Shown here: positions 14,037-25,200 of the stretch, piece by piece
Numbering within the stretch: the first letter of the stretch is position 1
Layout: every line of letters begins with the position of its first letter
Assembly (NCBI GenBank): GCA_963693305.1
Contig: OY855913.1
Coordinates: forward strand, 208,501 to 272,500
DNA: 64,000 bases
Source of the DNA: Meandrina meandrites
Taxonomy: Eukaryota; Cnidaria; Anthozoa; Scleractinia; Meandrinidae
Reading direction: 5' to 3'
Program-made: the position numbers and the translations under genes
Notes under the pieces: model-generated
What the model was told of the DNA's origin: nothing
Database searches by the model: none
The model's input: only the letters and a program-made list of their open reading frames with translations

Positions 14037-17000
14037 ATCCTGTTTAATTTACCTCAGTCTATACATTTACCTTTCAAGCTATTTAAGTACCTTTGGCTGT
14101 TGATGAAGAAGACAAAGGAACATAGTTCCACTCAAGAAACAATACAAGATTCTCTAGCCAACACCTGTCAGGATTTATAATCTGAAAGCAAGCAAAAGAC
14201 AAGGCATATTAACAGCTGAAAAGTCCTCAGATACAACAGACTCTTAACACACACTAAGGGCTGTCAAGAATACCCAGCAAGGATTTTGGCCTGAATTGCT
14301 TGGTAAAATTTTTGCAGCTCCCTGTAAAGGGGATCTTATGTTACTCTGCAACAAGTGTCGCACAAGGGCAACCACTCACTTCAGATCTTATTGAAAACCC
14401 TGCTAATGCTGTGGGACAGAGTTTTGTACTTTTGGGTATCACATTGTCTATATGAGACCTTGTGGAATGGGTTAGGTAAATATATGTGTACACAAGAATG
14501 CACTAGGAAGCACCCTTATTTTGGCTCAACATGCTGTAGCTAAGTCTCTTTGGATGTTTATCACAGCTCTTCATAAATTTAGTTTGACTGCACATTTACA
14601 CCTTTTATAAGAAGACCGTGGTTCTTTACCTCACAAACAACAGCTTCAAAGTTGTCCTCAATGTACAGTGTCCCTGTAGCTGAGGTGGATTTTATAGACT
14701 TAGGCTGAAGTGTTAAATATCCCAGGAGAATAAAAGGCATCTTGCCAGTAGTACTGTATCCTGAGGAAAGCACAATTAACAGGGCAGTTAGGTATTCAGG
14801 TTGCACATTTTACACTAACTGCTGAAACAAACAGGCATAAGCATATCATGGAACTAAGTTCTTGCGATCTCTCTGTTTTCAGAAAAATTCTGTTTTCAGT
14901 TGATTACTATAGTTACTTGCTTATTATTTATTATAACAGTGGTGTATACTAATTGTTGAGATAGGGAACTGCTATAGAGCTGTTCTCAAAATTATTGGAA
15001 TAAACGGCATTGCTTCAGTTTTGCTTCATTGCTACACGCAGTGAAAAAAACATGCACAACCTCTCAACCAATCAGATGCAAAACCAAAACTTGGTCATCA
15101 CTTTTTCCCCATGTATTTGCCTTGAATTCTCATTGAGAAGTCATTATGTTGTTTGCATTTTCTGCGAGTGTAATTAGTTTGGTTTTGATTTTCGATTTTT
15201 TTGATTTTCTCTGCAAATGACACATCAAGCAATAAATTTATAGCTAGACTACAGGCTTTTGACAACTTTTCACAAACTAGTACTGACATGTATTTTGAGA
15301 ATGTCTAAGCACAGGCTTACCATCCTATATCTCTGTGGTCACAGTTTGCCAAAATTATTATTAAAATTTTCTCACAGGTTTTTGAGGACTGTTCAAATGA
15401 GGATTGGGAGCTCTGGTGAAAGAGAGTAAACATAATATATATTTTTTCAACTACATTCCAGAGGTGGTACCTGATTCTTTGGTGTTAAAGTTGCACATCT
15501 TGTTTAAATAATTATATGCAAGAACAAAGCCAAAAACTTAAACTCATAAAGTGTGCTTTTGCATGCTTTAAATCACCAAACACAAAACAGCGTACAATTG
15601 AAACAATGTAAAAATAGTTCTTCATCATTTTATTACAAATACAAAACCACAAAAGATGATTTACGGAAGCTTAAAAATTTGTAATAGTAATAAGTGAAGA
15701 AGTTTGAATAATTATATTGCATAGCTGTGTCCACACAAACAAAGGATGGGAAGCCTGTAGTTTTACAGTAGGATTCAACAGCCCTAACTGGCTTTACACT
15801 AACAATTGTATTATAATTTTTCACCTGAAACCATGCTTTCTTCCTGTGATGCACTGGTAACAAGGGAACCTCCATACACATCCTTGCTTGTTTTAGGTGT
15901 GTTTAGTGGCATGACTTGGTGGCTGATAGGAAGCCAACATAAAGACTCTACTCTATCGTCAACATTTCGTGTCTCTTTGATTTGATGTAAGATAGCAAAG
16001 CAAACTTCACCAAACTCAGCATCACTTTCATTTTGACGGATACATTTTTCCACATCATAATAAAAAATCCTAAGCCATTCCTTTTCCTGAAATTTACAAT
16101 ATTGAACAACACCATGAAAGTGTTCATCATAACAAGAGGACTTTACTTATTCACACTCTACACTGTATTATTGCACTCTACCTATTTCTGACATTAATAA
16201 CTGTAAAACAGCCACACACTAGAGCATCTAGCTAAGTTAACCGCCTTGCATGCCTGTTTTCTCAGCCATGAACTTAATGCACATTTCCCTGCAGATGGTG
16301 AGGAAAGTGCATACCGGTACTAGTTTCTTATGACTTCTTAAAAATGACACCACGAATCACCATTTAAATTTATAGATTGTTCTTCTCTTTATTTTATTGA
16401 CAAGGTGGATTTGTCGTCACAGAAAACTGGCATGTCGAATGACATCAACTGTGTCAAGATGCCTTGTGATTGTCATGTGATCATTGTATTATTATCGTTA
16501 TGCAATGGGCTTCCCGTTGTGTGACATTTGGGTTTAGGATCTTGAAATAAATCAGTTCTAAATGCTCTCAGACTTTGCAAATCTTTGCGTGGACCAGGAC
16601 CTGGATCCAGAGATGACAGGGACAAGGAGTTTACACATATCTCCTTCCAGAGCTGGAAATGTTTCATCAGTATCACAGTCTCAACATCAACTCATTCAAA
16701 ATAATTTTAGTGATCGCGTGGTCACTGATCCAGACAAAAAAAAACATGATAATGCAATCATGCATTAGCATGTAAATTTACTGCTAATTATGCTGAGTCC
16801 CAGGAGGTGGGGGGGGGGGGGGGGGGGGGAATACTCCCATATGTCAGCTATATAGGTGTGTGCCACTGTGAAGGGTATGGTTTCCAAGCAGTTTAGTCTG
16901 GGATAGGGTATAGAAATCAGAGCGAGAGCAAGCGAGAATCATCGAATCGAATAAAAATTTCCTATTGTTTTATAACTCGTTCTTAAAAGAGTTCCAACTC

Positions 17001-17193
17001 GATGAATCTCATTTGCGGGGTATTCTGCAGTTGCTCCAAATTTGCTGAGCAAACGGGCACGCAAAGGTGGATTCTCTGATTCTCTAATTTCACTGCTAAT
17101 TTGTGCGGCCGGCATACGCGTCATTTAGATACATACATTCTGCACGAGTCCAACACGGAATTCCTCCCTACATCTTCTTAGGAACTCATCCAT
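523..17193 (-). CDS. CTC1: CTC1, CST telomere/replication complex subunit 1 (3'-truncated by the window edge)
   Basis: CTC1 is the large OB-fold subunit of CST (CTC1-STN1-TEN1), which binds single-stranded telomeric DNA and guides polymerase alpha-primase in the nucleus. Coding exons in transcription order: 17193-17137, 16086-15825, 14760-14630, 14181-14091, 13634-13505, 13207-13151, 12798-12717, 12270-12184, 10522-10403, 10046-9924, 8859-8798, 8321-8222, 7867-7790, 4960-4842, 3424-3112 and 1500-523. All have AG/GT edges, and the phases join into 930 uninterrupted codons. Landmarks matching vertebrate CTC1 in order include LLGYLTLQPKSIKSTSATG, FWHNFLQVGKQYVFHKLR, GVITNCIKPEAGLFELDNK, GQLKLLDQTGEITC and CWFQFLHPGCFYIITE. 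Human CTC1 has about 1217 residues, so roughly 290 C-terminal residues should lie beyond the left edge. The gene is divergent from the laminin gene. The family call rests on remembered alignment, not on a search. Confidence 0.88.
1679..2810. mobile_element. Inverted-repeat element with a nested insertion
   Basis: AATAATTCCACTCCCGCTTG at 1683 and its near complement at 2772-2795 form long imperfect inverted arms, which continue as GATATGAGATAG and AAGAAACCACGACGG against their complements at 2735-2770. The internal motif AAATGTACCAAAAA/CACGTGCACAGC recurs at 4472-4505 and 12302-12340, and the terminal motif recurs at 61560, so the family is dispersed. The TTAA element 2068-2703 sits inside it. 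Confidence 0.6.
2068..2703. mobile_element. TTAA-flanked MITE, 19-bp perfect TIR
   Basis: Flanked by TTAA (2064-2067 and 2704-2707). The TIR GGGGGGTCCTTCTTAACTA is perfect at both ends (2068-2086, 2685-2703). It is 636 bp and non-coding. A TTAA target fits piggyBac- or Kolobok-type transposases; no transposase is present. Confidence 0.85.
3112..4960 (-). CDS. CTC1: CTC1 exons 14-15
   Basis: Exon 14 (4960-4842) encodes SPLALLAQNLTLADYVDLLE and continues helical. Exon 15 (3424-3112) encodes NIYDEFFEVPHECYP, then FPWLPTIKEF, the counterpart of the human HNEILEEPHHC stretch. The junction splits an arginine codon (AG|A). Exon 15 ends QECLGRPL in phase 0 and joins directly to ILIGCL of exon 16, exactly as the human sequence is continuous there, so no exon appears to be missing. 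Confidence 0.85.
3605..3648. repeat. Poly-C tract
   Basis: A run of over 30 consecutive C bases in CTC1 intron 14. Length is likely unreliable in assembly. Confidence 0.9.
3805..4624. mobile_element. TIR element, 24-bp perfect TIR
   Basis: GGGCCAATTCGCACTAGCGG plus four more bases at 3805-3828 is perfectly complementary to 4601-4624. It is 820 bp with no recognisable coding sequence. Shorter inverted motifs (ACAAGTGCGAA, CTTGTCCAACAA) recur inside both ends. No clear target duplication was found. Confidence 0.75.
5060..5965. mobile_element. TTAA-flanked MITE, 14-bp TIR
   Basis: TTAA at 5056-5059 and 5966-5969, with TIR GGACGGTGCCTACT perfect at both ends. It is 906 bp and non-coding. CG-rich left end, AT-rich interior. 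Confidence 0.85.
5985..6485 (+). mobile_element. 3' fragment of a non-LTR retrotransposon (LINE) with TTACC tail
   Basis: From about 5985 to the TGA ending at 6250 one frame reads GPRYITNLFKPRVTPYNLRS, then SRIWNQLPPAAKNAANVPAF and ends GGCQCSSCFK, the usual C terminus of CR1/L2-like reverse transcriptase proteins. A 3' untranslated part follows, ending in about four TTACC units at 6461-6480. It is strongly 5'-truncated and begins directly after the TTAA element 5060-5965. Confidence 0.7.
6565..6680. repeat. Short palindromic repeat, copy 1
   Basis: GTGGATAACGCTATCCACCG and neighbouring GGATAAATCA/TTATCCAGTGGATA motifs form nested palindromes. A related copy is at 23742-23812. Confidence 0.7.
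6857..7574. mobile_element. TIR element rich in CGGAAT/CGGAAGC units
   Basis: The left end GGCTGGTTCACACTACCGAC pairs imperfectly with the complement of the right end at about 7549-7574 (CTAGTATAAACCAGGC). Both arms contain hexamer-like CGGAATCGGAAGCGGAGT repeats. Open frames here are repeat artefacts. Confidence 0.6.
7790..10522 (-). CDS. CTC1: CTC1 exons 9-13
   Basis: The exons are 10522-10403, 10046-9924, 8859-8798, 8321-8222 and 7867-7790. Exon 10 is a low-conservation linker ending PLVNMSYT. Exon 11 gives GVITNCIKPEAGLFELDNKI and exon 12 gives NLGRGLRVGAHVTTHNIHL, together an OB fold very close in pattern to the human GAVTGVLNEPAGLYELDG segment. Exon 13 gives LGLCCCTQSTVRVVKFSPL. Phases are 0-0, 0-0, 0-2, 2-0 and 0-0, and all agree. 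Confidence 0.85.
10523..12183. other. CTC1 intron 8
   Basis: Non-coding. Contains a poly-C-rich tract (10590-10610). An inverted pair at 10710-10742 and 11130-11165 (AAAATCACCAAACTGTGGAA) is followed by a stretch rich in short GATCTTTG inverted motifs (11170-11475). A frame at 11014-11277 minus falls within this repeat and is not a gene. Confidence 0.6.
12184..14760 (-). CDS. CTC1: CTC1 exons 3-8
   Basis: The exons are 14760-14630, 14181-14091, 13634-13505, 13207-13151, 12798-12717 and 12270-12184. They encode an OB-fold run: LLGYLTLQPKSIKSTSATG with LYIEDNFEAVVCEV, then NPDRCWLENLVLFLEWNYVP, EDGHGYFEVIRACAPILV, LTVNLNIHGNIYALSPIH, GKPFFLVKLSCPVTNLTT and FWHNFLQVGKQYVFHKLRE. The frame was fixed by phase: exon 5 ends with two bases (AG) that complete a codon with the T opening exon 6, and exon 6 does the same into exon 7. 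A longer reading frame overlaps exon 7 in another phase but does not join its neighbours. Confidence 0.84.
13903..14035. repeat. ATT/AAT triplet microsatellite
   Basis: Imperfect then perfect (ATT)n runs, the longest at about 13979-14034, in CTC1 intron 4. Confidence 0.95.
14761..15824. other. CTC1 intron 2, nothing recognised
   Basis: AT-rich; open frames at 15098-15289 and 15633-15881 show no conserved features and lack splice-consistent phases. Confidence 0.6.
15825..17193 (-). CDS. CTC1: CTC1 exons 1-2 (N terminus)
   Basis: The proposed start is ATG at 17193-17191 (MDEFLRRCREEFRVGLVQN), ending at donor GTATGT beside 17137. The same frame is open upstream for about 25 codons without another ATG, so either this ATG is the start or an earlier exon joins at an AG near 17246. 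Exon 2 (16086-15825) gives EKEWLRIFYYDVEKCIRQ and SLCWLPISHQ. It ends in phase 1, and the codon is completed by exon 3. The N terminus of CTC1 is poorly conserved, so the first exon is the least certain part. Confidence 0.6.
16087..17136. other. CTC1 intron 1 with poly-G tract
   Basis: Contains a run of over 20 G at about 16808-16829 next to GAATACTCCCATATG, part of what looks like a dispersed repeat. A 61-codon minus frame at 16939-17124 is unassigned. Confidence 0.5.
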
Positions 17194-18412
17194 CAGGAAG
17201 CTGCTATTTTCAGCGATAAAAGCAATCAGTTCTTTGCACAAATGGGCTAAAAACAAACGAACGAAAAATCAAGACTGGCCAGGAGACTGGCGCCATTTTG
17301 ATTTGTTTTGAAAAACCGCTGACAAAAGATGGGCACCAAAGACGCGTTCAGACGCAAAGGTAAGGGGATGGGAGGGGAGGGGGAAGGAAAGTTTACAGTA
17401 AAGCATTTCCTTGTTTAGTAGACCTAAGTATCTAATACTGGTCTTGCGAGACTTGAAGAGAAATTGATAAAAAAAAAATAGAAAACGTCATCGTCTAGCT
17501 CATCAGCAAGAGAAAGGTAACACCTATACTGACCTCAGAAACGAGAGAAAGGTTGCCGACAAAACAAAACATTTTTGATACATTATTGTAGTCTTTATTT
17601 TGTGTCAGTCCAACCTTTTCAGTATACTTTCACTTTTTACGTCTTTGTTTCACTGTCAAACAGCAGTCATTTTCATGTTTTGAAAAACGGCGATCGCGAC
17701 TGAAAGGATGGAGGCCTGAGAAACAGGCTACGCAAAACTGCCAAAACAGAAAAAGTGACTACAAGTTTTTGCATAATGTTTCATCTTGACCGGTATGACC
17801 TTGTATAATTTGGGTCAGGTGGTGGGTAAAATATTCATATGTTGTCCATGTTGTCCCCATATAAGATGGCCGCGCGAAAATTCCCGCCGATTTAAAAGTT
17901 AAGGACCCTTCACATTTTTTCAAGAGGATGAACATTCGCGGTACAGCGACCACAATACATGTATATTCAGTTTTATCCAAACAAAAAACTTGATCTAAAG
18001 CTTAAAATTATGGCAAAAAAAAAGGTCAATACAGATCACGGTAAAAGAAGAAGAAAAAAATCACCAAGCCAGTCTGAGAATGATTCGTTAAGTCTGCCAG
18101 ATCAGAGATGGCTAAACTGCTACTGCGTCAGCTGTAGTGGAACATTGGCGAAAATAAAATCAGTGAGCGAAGCGTGCCGGGCCGAGCGGTCAAGTAAAAG
18201 GTTTGTAAAAGAACCCAAAGCTTTTGAAAGTTGTTCGTGGTTTCTCCGCAGGAGATCGCGGGAAATCCCGGAATTCTTCTCACCCCACACCCAATGTAAT
18301 TTGAGCTCCCTGCATTGCTTTCTCGACACACAAAGAAGTCTGTGTTGGCTCTTCGGGTAATCGAGTGCGCCAGATCGTGGGATGGTTTTGTAGAGAGTGG
18401 GTAGTTTCCACA
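17194..18412. promoter_or_regulatory. Divergent intergenic region between CTC1 and laminin alpha
   Basis: About 1.2 kb separates the two start codons, which face away from each other. It must hold both 5' untranslated regions and probably a shared or abutting pair of promoters. I see no convincing TATA box. The right part (about 18150-18330) is locally richer in CG dinucleotides than the surroundings. An open frame at 17959-18360 shows no family resemblance and is probably untranslated leader. Confidence 0.5.
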
Positions 18413-21400
18413 ATGAAGAAGCCAGTTATCGCCATCCTGCTGGCCATACTAGCTGTCAGTTTTGCTCCAAAGTCTGGCCACGGGCAAAGACTGAGTCTTC
18501 CAGCAATTAACATCGCTCAGGGCAAGAAAATTGAAGCAACTTCCACATGCGGCGAGGACGTGAGCGAGCAAGAGTTGTTCTGCAAATTGGCGACAGTGGC
18601 AGGAAAGTTTGAGATTCTAGGACTGTCCTGTGATCATTGTGACCCAAGTGTATCTTCCAAGAATCACTCGATCATGCATGCTATCGATGGAACCGAGAAA
18701 TGGTGGCAATCTCCTCCTCTATCCCGGGGACTTCAGTATCAACGAGTGAACATTACCATTGATTTAGGACAGGTAAGGTTTCATCTGTCTCCTCGCCCAC
18801 GATGTTTACGTTCTTTTGCATCCCTCTTTAGTCTGCATGTATTTCGTTCAAAAGTGATCCAATACACGGAAATTTCAACTTTTCAGGGAGTTTCAAACAT
18901 TTCAGTAAGCCATTTCTCCAATCCAGGAAACTGATCAGTAAAATATATTTTTCGCACTTCGGTGTGAATTTTCATAGGAATGTCCATGGTTCGATCGTGG
19001 AATTGCAAGCAACTGCCATTAATTCAACTTTCAGTGTATGTTTAACGATTTTTTTGGTCTTTTTGGTAAAATGGAATGTTTATATTATGGGCGAAAAGAG
19101 GAGATTGCAAGATGTTTTATCTTTCTTCATTCAAAAAGGCAAAGAATGAAGGGAATGTAAGGAATTTACCTCTTGGTTTGGCAGTGATTTGTTGTTTATT
19201 GGAACACTGGATTTGCATGAAATCGCCCTTGTAATAGTGATAGAAATTGACTCAGTTTTTTTGGTGATGAGTTTTGTCTTATATTTTTGCAGTGCAACTA
19301 CTCAAACTGGACCACTTAGAAGAAAATTAACCAATCAAAACATTAATTGAAAACAATGAATGGCGACTTTTTCATAAACAAACCAATGACGTCCCGGTGG
19401 GACTCAGACAAATAAATCGCTCTCTGTAAGATCAATGTTCGGGAAAGCGGAGTTGACAAGCAATTCCGAGCCATATAAAGCGATTTTGTTTTCATAATAT
19501 TATGGCCAGTCCGGCTCAGAATTCCAGAGAATACCAATTGTTTCGCTGAAAAGAGCTAAAAGTCCTAAATTGGTTTAAATCTAAAGGTTTGTCGGACAGA
19601 GCGGATGTCTACACATTCCTGCATTTAATTTGCATGTAGGCCAGCCAAATTATACTCGTAAGAAAAAAAAATTGTACGAGAAATTCAGAACATTCACGTC
19701 GTCCTTAGAGGTTCATTTGTGCAACACAACAAAGCTAACCATGGTTCTGAACTAAGCCGCACTAAGCTGTCATGCCAGGAAAAATTAAGCAAAGAGCTGC
19801 TCCTGCTGCCTTGACCCAAGAGGTCAATTTTATTTCACAAGTTGCTGTGGCAAGTATAAGAAACATCGAACCCGGGCATCTATAGCTGCAGTCTGTTACA
19901 ATTATGGGAATGAAAATAGCTTTATTAAAATCAAAGTCCTTCAAACTGCAACAGTTTAACTGATTTTATCATTACGAAGGTGTCTGAGTAGCGTAATATT
20001 TTTGCCCTCTATATATCTCTATCACTCGCCGCAACAGACAGCCCCTCAAGCTTGTGCCATCAAATTCGGGAATTTCAGGCAATCAATGTTCTCTAGGGCC
20101 TGAATGAAGCAATTCTTCTAGTAAGTCACTATCCTCTGTTAAAATTTCATTTCTAGCCATTTTTCTGGAAATTTTGAGTCTGTTTTGCACTCACCCCAAC
20201 AGCAGTGTTTGGCGCCCACCATTTCTCCTATTTCTAGGATGATAAACCGAAGAATGGACTCAAAATTTTTGCTTTTAGGTTCACAACCACGGCTCCCGCT
20301 CATACATTTGCTTTGTTTTGATAGCAATGTGCAGCGGGTCTCATGGGATCTTATGCTGACAAATCTATTTTTAGTAATAATGCACTTCACTTTTTCATCG
20401 AAGAATACAAACCATCGTTCTACTTTCAAGAAAATTTGAAAGCCAAACAAAGTTATTGAAGATGTGGATCCCTTGGGAAACTTTGCAATTTTTTGAGTGG
20501 TTTCAAGCCTGAAAGAAGCAATTTTGCGTGGTTTTCGACAGTAATGGTTTTCGAGCAAAACAAGTTTTCAAGCTAAATTCAAGTTTAAGTAATAACTAAT
20601 AACACTTTGCCACCAAGGATGGGATCTGTAGAGTGTATATAGTAAAGTGGAGTCAATAGTCAGGCAAAGGACATTTTATTTGCCACAGAGCTGTTGTCTA
20701 GATGCTTGCATCATTGGTCTGTGAACAAAAATAGCAATCCATTGTTTCTGAGTAATATCCAAGTGGCCCATTTTGTGTACATAGCTGCATTGTAAAACAG
20801 GATCTCTGCAATATGCAACCAATGGCGACATTAGATGTCATGTTCAAAGATGGACGTTCTTGAAGAAAATGACATTACTACATAAACATGTATCTGCAAC
20901 TGTTAATTATTTCAGGAGTACCAAGTAGCCTATATCATCATAAAAACTGGCAATGCCCCCCGTCCTGGTACTTGGGCCTTAGAGAAGTCAGTTGATGATG
21001 GAAAGACATTTACTCCCTGGCAGTATTTTGCGACTGATAACAGTGATTGTTTAACATACTTTGGACACTCGGCACTCTTGCAGTCATTTAAAGATGATAC
21101 AACAGTGACCTGTACAACAAGTTACTCACAGGTTCCACCTTTTGAGAATGGCGAGGTGAGTTCTATGGATTCTCTCTTCACAAGATTATCAGCATATTAG
21201 TTCAGATTATCAACTGTTTACTGATGATCAAGAAAAAAAATGGTGAATAGCTACCAAGACAAGACAATAAAAGATTTAACAACTGAATTTATTATTCCAG
21301 TGTATGTTTGATATGAAACAGCTAGCTAATAACTTGTAGCACCAAGCATGAGTGTAACCATCACATTTATTTAAAAGAGTAAAACTATACTTGTTGTTTT

Positions 21401-22276
21401 GTCATAAAACACTACTTATAATTTTGAAATGGCCATAATACCATTTCTTGAGAACATTTTAAAGTGAAAGTACATATTTGTAGTTATTCTGCTATTCCAA
21501 TACATTGAACATCCTGGTCATGGAATGATGAAGCAAATGTATTTACTTGCTGGCATATCAACTGTGGCTTATATTAGTTTAACAACTGAGATGTAAATAT
21601 TTGTATGTATTTCAGATTCATATTTCACTTGTTAATGGACGACCAGGAGCATCAAACTTTTCTTACAGTCAAGCATTGCAGGTAAACACAATGTTTAAAT
21701 AATATAATATATTTAAGATTAATTTCATACAAAGAACCCTTGTAATAATTTTTTTTTTCAAATTAACAGCCAAAGGGTTTTAAGAAAACACTCAACACTT
21801 TTAATTCTTGGAGACATGTTTTGACAGTTTTCATTTTCATGTAATATATCAAACAAGAGAGACAGTATTTCATCAGAATATCCAAACACCGAGAAGAGAG
21901 TTGAAAATATGACCCATAGTGGAGTATTTCTGTCAAAATTCAAGGTGTTTGGATAGTCGATGAAACACTGTCTCAAGTGTTTGATATATCTTCTCAATCG
22001 AAACAGAAAATAAGGAGTAAATGGAAAAAATAAAATCGTAAAATCTATGCTAATTAAGACCAGGTATCGAAACCTCCTTCACAGTTATGATTTTCTTTGT
22101 TTTAACTTCATAAATTATTAATGAGTTTGGAACATCAGTTACAAAATAAAAGATTCCCTTTTTTGTTACAGGAATGGACTCGTGCTACTCACATTAGGTT
22201 GAGGTTGTTGAAAGTCAAGACTCTGTTAGCTGATTTGTTACCACTGGCAAGGAAAGATCCTTCTGTTACAAGACGG
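18413..22276 (+). CDS. Laminin alpha exons 1-4: signal peptide and LN (domain VI)
   Basis: The start ATG at 18413 has a good context (CACAATGAAG). It is followed by a hydrophobic signal peptide, [18 protein letters not shown], with likely cleavage near residue 27. Residues about 28-257 form the LN domain that drives laminin polymerisation: [20 protein letters not shown], then [71 protein letters not shown] and [14 protein letters not shown]. All are signature LN segments in the usual order and spacing. Exons 1-4 all end in phase 0. Confidence 0.96.
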
Positions 22277-25200
22277 GTATGTTTAATCATATTAACACTG
22301 GTTTATAATCTGCACACTTCTGTTTAGTGCATGTATTCTTTGAGCTCAGGATTTTCAAAATGGTTGCTGGATGTTGTAAAATGGTTGCCGCTAAAAAAAA
22401 TTAGTTACCCAAGTCGGTGTTTTAGATACTTCATTTCATTCAGTTTACATGAAGTTGTTGATATGATTAGCCAAAATACAGCAGTTCAAGAGGCTGTTTG
22501 TTTGATACAGTTATTTCCATATACATTCAAGAATCATTTTTAAATCCTTCAATAATCCCAAGAGCAATCTGCCTTATTGATTATCTGCTGACATTTACCA
22601 AATCTCTTGTATGAGTGTATAGAGGATAAATAGCTTAAAAATGTCTGGGGTATTTACTGTGTTCAACCAATCATGCAATCATATATTGTACCCAAGGCTG
22701 CCAATCCCACAAACCAGCTACAAGAACTACTAAACATCAATGAAATAAATGTGCCACTTAGTCAAGATATGAGCACATAACACCACTTGCTGAGAATCAC
22801 TGGCCATCCTGACCTGCATCTGAGTGGTTACTTAACTAGCTATCACATTGCAAACACATTGCACTACCAAACATATACAATAATTAAGAATTTGTAAAGT
22901 CATTAAGAATACCCTAGAGTCTATTGTTACACCTAGAAAGTTCCTTCGAGGTGTGATTTAGTTTTATCACACAATGTGTTACATAATCTAACAGGATGCC
23001 GTTAGACATTTGCATTTTTTTATCTTTTGCTGAAGAAGACAATAGGAGCGGCCGAAACGTCCAAAGCAATATTTTTGTTAGCTAGTGTCAACATTTTGAA
23101 ATTCTTTTTACTAAACATCCTTGTTCTTTTTGCAGTATTTCTACTCAATCAAGGATATCTCTGTTGGAGGGATATGCATGTGTAATGGGCATGCAGATGA
23201 CTGTGTTCAGCTGCCAGATGACTCACAGTTTAGGTGTAGTTGTAAGCATCAGACATGTGGTGTTAAGTGTGAAGAATGCTGCCCAGGCTTTGTGCAGAAG
23301 AAATGGAAACCAGCCACAGCTGAAAGTAGCAATGAATGTGAACGTGAGTAAAGTGCCACGTGTAACAAATTAAATGGATTACCCAATTATGCATGATGAT
23401 GATCATGAAAAGAAGGGAGGAGGACAAATTTGGGTTTATTTGTTGTTAACATTTACTAGATGTCTAGATTGGCGTGCCTATGACAATCTATCATTAACCC
23501 ATAAAAGAGTTAGTAATACGGATATAATTAAAGATCAATGTAACATCTTTCTGCACACGCTTATCCTGCTAAATATTCATCTCTGTAACGGGTATGTCAC
23601 TGTGCCCCTGACACAGAATGGCAGACTTTCTGAGCAGGCAAACTAATTATTATCTATCAATCTACTTTGATTTATGAAAAGTTATTTGTGAGCTCACTAA
23701 ATTGCTTATTTTAAATATCAAAATGAATTCACCTGGCCTCGGGTGTTCAAAGAGTGGATAAGGCTATCCACCGGATAAATCACTATCCAGTAGTGAACAA
23801 CTGGGCCCTGAATGATAAAATATCATAGGGTCAACAGGTTACTACTAAGTAAAACACCATACTCAGTCATTTGCACAGATGACTTTCTGTATGTTCGGCT
23901 CTCTTGTTTGTCCGGTTTGTCTACTCAGGCATTCAGGTGCTTATGCACCTGTCTGGCTGTTCATTCTTCCGTTCATTCACTTTGCCGATGGTGCAGATTG
24001 CATCTGTTATTCATACAAACATAAATATACAAGGACTTCATTTTAATGCTCAATTAAGCCCTCTAGTCAGTCAGACGTGTGGATGACTTTCTGCATTCTC
24101 AACCTTCGTCTGCTCAGTCTGTTTCTTCACAGCTTCATGAGCTTATACACATGCTGGGCTGTTCACTTGTGGCCATTCATTCAGATCGTTGTTGATGCAG
24201 TTTTCACCTATTACTTACATAACCTATAAAAACCAAAGTATTAAAACCAGAGAGCTCCATATCTTCTTGGTTTTAATATCAAAAATGGCATCCCACAGAG
24301 TTGGAACTATTCCCTCGCTCAAATAAATCAAACAGACCTACAGCAGCTTGAGTTTTGCTTCATTTAATGCATGTGCATGTGTGTGTTACTTTTGTAGCTT
24401 GTAACTGCCACAACCATGCAATAGACTGCTACTACAGTGAACGAATTGCTCAAGAAAAGAGAAGTCTGGATATAAATGGGAACTATGAGGGAGGAGGAGT
24501 GTGTGTAAATTGTAAAGATAACACTTATGGTATCAACTGTGAGAGATGTAAGCCAGGCTACTATCGTCCCACTGGAGTACCAAAGACATCTCGTGATGCC
24601 TGCCAAGGTATAAGCTTAGTGTGACATGTATTGTGTAATGAGCCAAATGTATTGTATTAATAAATTTATTTTAAATAAATTGATTAGTTGATTTGACAGC
24701 ACAAATGTCATGTTAAAATTAATATACAGGCTTTCCATACATGGGAATTTAATTTTAAGCTGGGAATCATTTGATTAAACCCAGGGCACTCATTAAATTT
24801 CTGGACCTCGAGCAACCCTCCAAATTAAGACCATTGCAACAACAACTTTATTACCAAAAAAAAGACTTCATACAATGCTTCAAAAAAAAATTAAAACAGG
24901 ATATTGGTAACAACACTCAGAAAAACTAAAAAGCTTATCGAGCTGAGCGAAGTTAAATTAGATTAAAACTAAGACGGTGGTTGGCAATAAAGCAAAAATA
25001 AATAACCATGGCGACTGAATTGGAACTGAAGTTGCCAGCCTGGCAGCTAAAATTGAGAAGGATTTAAAGCATGAGCTTAATTTAGTGACTAATAAAAATT
25101 TTTCACTGGGGACCAAACTTGATCAGTTGGTGGCCAAATGGCTACTAAGGAAAAAAATTAACTTAGAGGGTTGTCGAGAGTGGGTGCTTATTCGAGGCTG

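Noticed and set aside
17959..18360. 133-codon open frame upstream of the laminin start
   Set aside because: Lysine-rich, then unstructured, with no family resemblance; most likely leader or promoter sequence.
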